From Acholeplasmatales bacterium Tener_01 (GTDB lineage Bacteria; Bacillota_I; Bacilli_A; ML615J-28; CAG-698), in assembly GCA_001604495.1 (NCBI GenBank), contig LVBR01000173.1, positions 1-8,244 of the forward strand: a stretch of 8,244 bases of DNA, written 5' to 3'. Position 1 is the stretch's first letter; each line of letters begins with the position of its first letter. The position numbers were made by a program, and so were the translations under genes. Below are positions 5,746-8,244 of this stretch, piece by piece. The notes under the pieces are model-generated. The model was not told the DNA's origin. It saw only the letters and a program-made list of their open reading frames with translations, and ran no database searches.

Positions 5746-6747
5746 ATGGCATTATTTGAAAGTTATGAAAGAAGAATAAAACAAATCAATAAGACTTTAG
5801 GTGAATACGGAATCAAATCTATCGAAGAAGCAAAAGAAATCTGTGATAAGAAAGGTATTGATGTATATAACCTAGTTAAATCAATTCAACCTATTTGCTT
5901 TGAAAATGCATGTTGGGCATACACTGTAGGTGCTGCAATTGCTATCAAAGAAAATGCTAAAAATGCTGCTGATGCTGCAAAATTAATCGGTGTTGGACTT
6001 CAATCATTCTGTATTCCTGGTTCAGTTGCTGATGATCGTAAGGTTGGATTAGGACATGGTAATTTAGGCGCAATGCTTTTAAGTGAAGAAACTAAATGTT
6101 TCGCATTCTTAGCTGGTCACGAATCATTCGCAGCAGCTGAAGGTGCAATTGGTATTGCTAAGACTGCTAATAAGGTTCGTAAAGTTCCTCTAAAAGTTAT
6201 CTTAAATGGTCTTGGAAAAGATGCAGCTAAGATTATTAGTAGAATCAATGGATTCACACATGTTGAAACTAAATTTGATTATAAGACAGGAAAAGTAGAA
6301 ATCGTTAAAGAAACTAAGTATTCTGAAGGTGATCGTGGTAAAGTACGTTGCTATGGTAGCGATGACGTTAGAGAAGGTGTTGCTATTATGCACTTTGAAG
6401 ATGTAGACGTATCAATCACAGGTAACTCTACTAACCCTACTCGTTTCCAACATCCAGTTGCTGGAACATACAAGAAGGAGTGCGTTGAAAAAGGTAAGAA
6501 GTACTTCTCTGTTGCATCTGGTGGTGGAACTGGTCGTACACTTCACCCAGATAACATGGCAGCAGGACCTGCTTCATATGGTATGACTGATACTATGGGT
6601 AGAATGCACAGTGATGCACAATTTGCTGGTTCAAGTTCAGTTCCAGCTCACGTTGAAATGATGGGCTTAATCGGTATGGGAAATAACCCTATGGTTGGTG
6701 CTACTGTTGCTGTAGCTGTAGCTGTTAGTGAAGCATTAGCTAAATAG
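5746..6747 (+). CDS. GGGtGRT-family protein
   Basis: A 333-residue soluble protein. The start at 5746 (MALFESYERR) is chosen over an in-frame ATG at 5716 because AGGAGG at 5734-5739 lies six bases before it, and the longer form would overlap the upstream gene. The name-giving motif GGGTGRT is at 259-265, followed by LHPDNMAAGPASYG. Other conserved-looking blocks are LGHGNLGAML (102-111), FLAGHESFAAAEGAIG (121-136) and MGNNPMVGA (311-319), rich in Gly, Ala and His. The family is known as a conserved protein of about 330 residues without an assigned reaction; the pairing with a NifU-like scaffold suggests a role in Fe-S cluster handling or as the recipient enzyme. Cys residues occur at 33, 51, 56, 89, 118, 202 and 246. 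It is the last gene before a terminator. Confidence 0.88.
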   Translation: MALFESYERRIKQINKTLGEYGIKSIEEAKEICDKKGIDVYNLVKSIQPICFENACWAYTVGAAIAIKENAKNAADAAKLIGVGLQSFCIPGSVADDRKVGLGHGNLGAMLLSEETKCFAFLAGHESFAAAEGAIGIAKTANKVRKVPLKVILNGLGKDAAKIISRINGFTHVETKFDYKTGKVEIVKETKYSEGDRGKVRCYGSDDVREGVAIMHFEDVDVSITGNSTNPTRFQHPVAGTYKKECVEKGKKYFSVASGGGTGRTLHPDNMAAGPASYGMTDTMGRMHSDAQFAGSSSVPAHVEMMGLIGMGNNPMVGATVAVAVAVSEALAK

Positions 6748-6755
6748 TTAATTAT

Positions 6756-6783
6756 AGATGACCTTTTATAGGTCATCTTTTTT
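6756..6783 (+). terminator. Rho-independent terminator of the Fe-S operon
   Basis: The nine-base stem AGATGACCT (6756-6764) pairs with AGGTCATCT (6770-6778) around a TTTAT loop and runs into six T's. It lies nine bases after the stop codon of the GGGtGRT gene. Confidence 0.92.
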
Positions 6784-6796
6784 CCTTTAACGAATG

Positions 6797-6880
6797 ATTA
6801 TATACAAAAATGTGTAAAAAGCACTTGAAATTATATACAAAAATGTGTAAAATATAGGTGAAAACATATACAAAAATGTG
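6797..6880 (+). repeat. Three direct repeats with 33-bp period upstream of the ATPase gene
   Basis: The core ATATACAAAAATGTG occurs at 6800-6814, 6833-6847 and 6866-6880, exactly 33 bases apart. Copies 1 and 2 share a longer 23-base unit (6797-6819 and 6830-6852). Copy 2 reaches into the -10 box and copy 3 ends at the ribosome binding site, so the set is placed to control transcription or translation of the gene at 6889. The spacing is near three helical turns, so all copies face the same side. Confidence 0.85.
6825..6853 (+). promoter_or_regulatory. Promoter of the DUF4143 ATPase gene
   Basis: TTGAAA (6825-6830) and TAAAAT (6848-6853) have a 17-base spacer. The spacer and -10 box fall in repeat copy 2. 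Transcription would begin near 6860, so copy 3 would be in the leader, just before GAGGA (6880-6884) and the ATG at 6889. Confidence 0.62.
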
Positions 6881-6888
6881 AGGAAGTT

Positions 6889-8226
6889 ATGATAAGAAGA
6901 AAAATTGACAAAGTATTACTTGATTGGAAGAGACGAGAAGATCATAAACCTTTGATAGTTAGTGGCGCAAGACAAATTGGAAAAACAACATCTATTAGAG
7001 AGTTTGGAAAGAACTATGATTCGTTTATAGAGATTAATTTTGTCTTAGAACCAAAGTTTAAGTCTATATTTGATGATGGCTATACTGTTAATGATGTTAT
7101 CAAATTGATTAGTTTGTTAGACCCAAAATGTAGATTTATTCCAAATAATACTCTTATTTTATTTGATGAAATTCAGGAATATCCTGATGCTGTTACTTCA
7201 CTAAAATCATTTGCATCCGATGGAAGATTTGATGTGATCTGTTCTGGATCTTTACTTGGTGTGAATTATAATAAGATTAAAAGTATACCAGTAGGAAGTA
7301 AAGAAGAATATGAAATGCATTCTCTTGATTTTGAGGAATATCTTTGGGCAAGAGGATATAAAGAAAGTCAAATTGATGATATATACTCTTATATGAAAGA
7401 ATTAAAACCACTACCTGATAGTTATTTTTCTACTTTACAAAAATTATATAAAGAATATATATTCGTTGGTGGGATGCCCGAGGTTGTCAAAAAATTCATT
7501 GATACAAATAGTTATGGAGAAGCTTTTGAAATACAAAAAAGAATTTGTAGAGACTATGAAGATGATATAACTAAATATGTTGAAGGACTAGATAATGCTA
7601 GGGTAAAAAACTTTTATCGTCACATCCCAAGTCAACTTTCCAAAGACAATCACAAATATCAAATATCTAAAATCGGACATGGGGCAAGGTTTAGAGAATA
7701 TACTGGTATAGAAGATTGGCTAAAGGATGCAGGAATTATCAATGTTGCTTATAATATAAGCGAATTAAATATTCCGTTTGACGTTTATGAAATTAGCGAT
7801 AACTATAGAGTTTATTATCAAGACCACTCACTTTTTATAGCAAACCTAGATGAGGAATCAAAAGAGGATTTAATAGTTAATTCAAATTATGAAATATATA
7901 ATGGATCTTTGTATGAAAGTTTGGTGTCTGAAGCGTTAGCAAAGAGTGGATATAAAATATATTATTATAAATCAAAAGACTCAACAGTAGAACTCGATTT
8001 TGTTATTAGGATTAAAAACGAAATCATTCCGATAGAAGTAAAAAAAGAAAGAGGAAGGTCAGCATCATTAAATACAGTGATTGAGAATAGTTCAAATAGC
8101 ATTAAATATGGTGTGAAATTGACAAATGGGAATATAGGATTTTCCAATAATAAATTTACTTTCCCTTATTTCTTATCTTTCTTATTGAGAAGATTTTTTA
8201 AAGAAACTAATTATATAGAATGGTAG
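6889..8226 (+). CDS. AAA ATPase with DUF4143 domain and PD-(D/E)XK-like C-terminus
   Basis: A 445-residue cytoplasmic protein of usual length for the family. The Walker A motif is GARQIGKT at 26-33, Walker B is TLILFDEIQ at 88-96, and a sensor-like strand follows at CSGSLLG (118-124). Residues about 185-245 (YIFVGGMPEVV) mark the typical DUF4143 junction. Near the C-terminus Glu343 (LYESLVSEAL), Asp370 (VELDFVI) and E383-x-K385 (IPIEVKKE) follow the order of a PD-(D/E)XK nuclease fold core. These ATPases are widespread in gut bacteria and archaea, often in multiple copies, and their role is unproven; DNA-related or defence-like functions have been proposed. The gene has its own promoter and repeats. 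Arg is nearly always AGA or AGG here, unlike the CGT-rich Fe-S genes upstream, which fits an accessory, weakly expressed or acquired gene. No terminator is visible in the 18 bases after the stop. Confidence 0.87.
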   Translation: MIRRKIDKVLLDWKRREDHKPLIVSGARQIGKTTSIREFGKNYDSFIEINFVLEPKFKSIFDDGYTVNDVIKLISLLDPKCRFIPNNTLILFDEIQEYPDAVTSLKSFASDGRFDVICSGSLLGVNYNKIKSIPVGSKEEYEMHSLDFEEYLWARGYKESQIDDIYSYMKELKPLPDSYFSTLQKLYKEYIFVGGMPEVVKKFIDTNSYGEAFEIQKRICRDYEDDITKYVEGLDNARVKNFYRHIPSQLSKDNHKYQISKIGHGARFREYTGIEDWLKDAGIINVAYNISELNIPFDVYEISDNYRVYYQDHSLFIANLDEESKEDLIVNSNYEIYNGSLYESLVSEALAKSGYKIYYYKSKDSTVELDFVIRIKNEIIPIEVKKERGRSASLNTVIENSSNSIKYGVKLTNGNIGFSNNKFTFPYFLSFLLRRFFKETNYIEW

Positions 8227-8244
8227 ATAAAAATATAATAAGTA

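Noticed and set aside
6202..6393. Minus-strand open frame of 63 residues
   Set aside because: It is antisense to the GGGtGRT gene and shows no initiation signals.
6797..6880. Short CRISPR array
   Set aside because: The repeats are AT-rich, the intervening pieces are only 10-18 bases, the copies overlap promoter elements and no cas gene is present.
7965..8147. Minus-strand open frame of 60 residues
   Set aside because: It is antisense to the conserved C-terminal part of the DUF4143 ATPase.

Overview
The window comes from a low-GC Gram-positive type bacterium, most likely a gut-associated Bacillota of the Erysipelotrichia or Clostridia kind. The signs are AT-rich DNA, strong AGGAGG-type ribosome binding sites, consensus sigma-A promoters, TGG for Trp with TGA used as a stop, and the pairing of a NifU-like scaffold with a GGGtGRT-family protein that I associate with such genomes. 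The lineage is an inference from style, not from a marker gene.

Layout. (1) Positions 1-327 hold the 3' end of a succinyl-CoA synthetase alpha subunit gene (sucD), closed by a terminator. (2) Positions 506-2635 hold a 709-residue membrane protein: a signal anchor, an extracellular alpha/beta hydrolase domain with a GHSMG nucleophile elbow, and about eight further membrane helices. An inverted-repeat region and an extended -10 promoter lie ahead of it, and a bidirectional terminator follows. (3) Positions 2667-4816 on the minus strand hold a two-gene operon with a 4-base ATGA overlap. The first gene joins an XRE-type helix-turn-helix to a DUF3990-like ADP-ribosyltransferase fold. The second joins a domain resembling the usual DUF3990 partner/antitoxin to a GNAT acetyltransferase and a degenerate family I inorganic-pyrophosphatase-like domain. 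Its promoter abuts two identical 32-bp imperfect palindromes, probable operators for the HTH protein. (4) Positions 5043-6747 hold a compact two-gene operon on the plus strand: a Cys-rich NifU/IscU-like scaffold and a GGGtGRT-family protein, closed by a terminator. (5) Positions 6889-8226 hold a AAA ATPase of the DUF4143 type with a C-terminal PD-(D/E)XK-like motif, preceded by three repeats with an exact 33-bp period.

How the genes may work together. The sucD and Fe-S genes look like housekeeping functions. The minus-strand operon looks like an accessory toxin-antitoxin-like module placed between a terminator and the Fe-S operon promoter. It is the best candidate for an undescribed system, because three enzyme-like folds (ADP-ribosyltransferase, acetyltransferase, pyrophosphatase-like) and a DNA-binding autoregulator are packed into two coupled genes. 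The DUF4143 ATPase is a second accessory gene with its own repeat-containing control region. All functions are inferred from sequence motifs alone.
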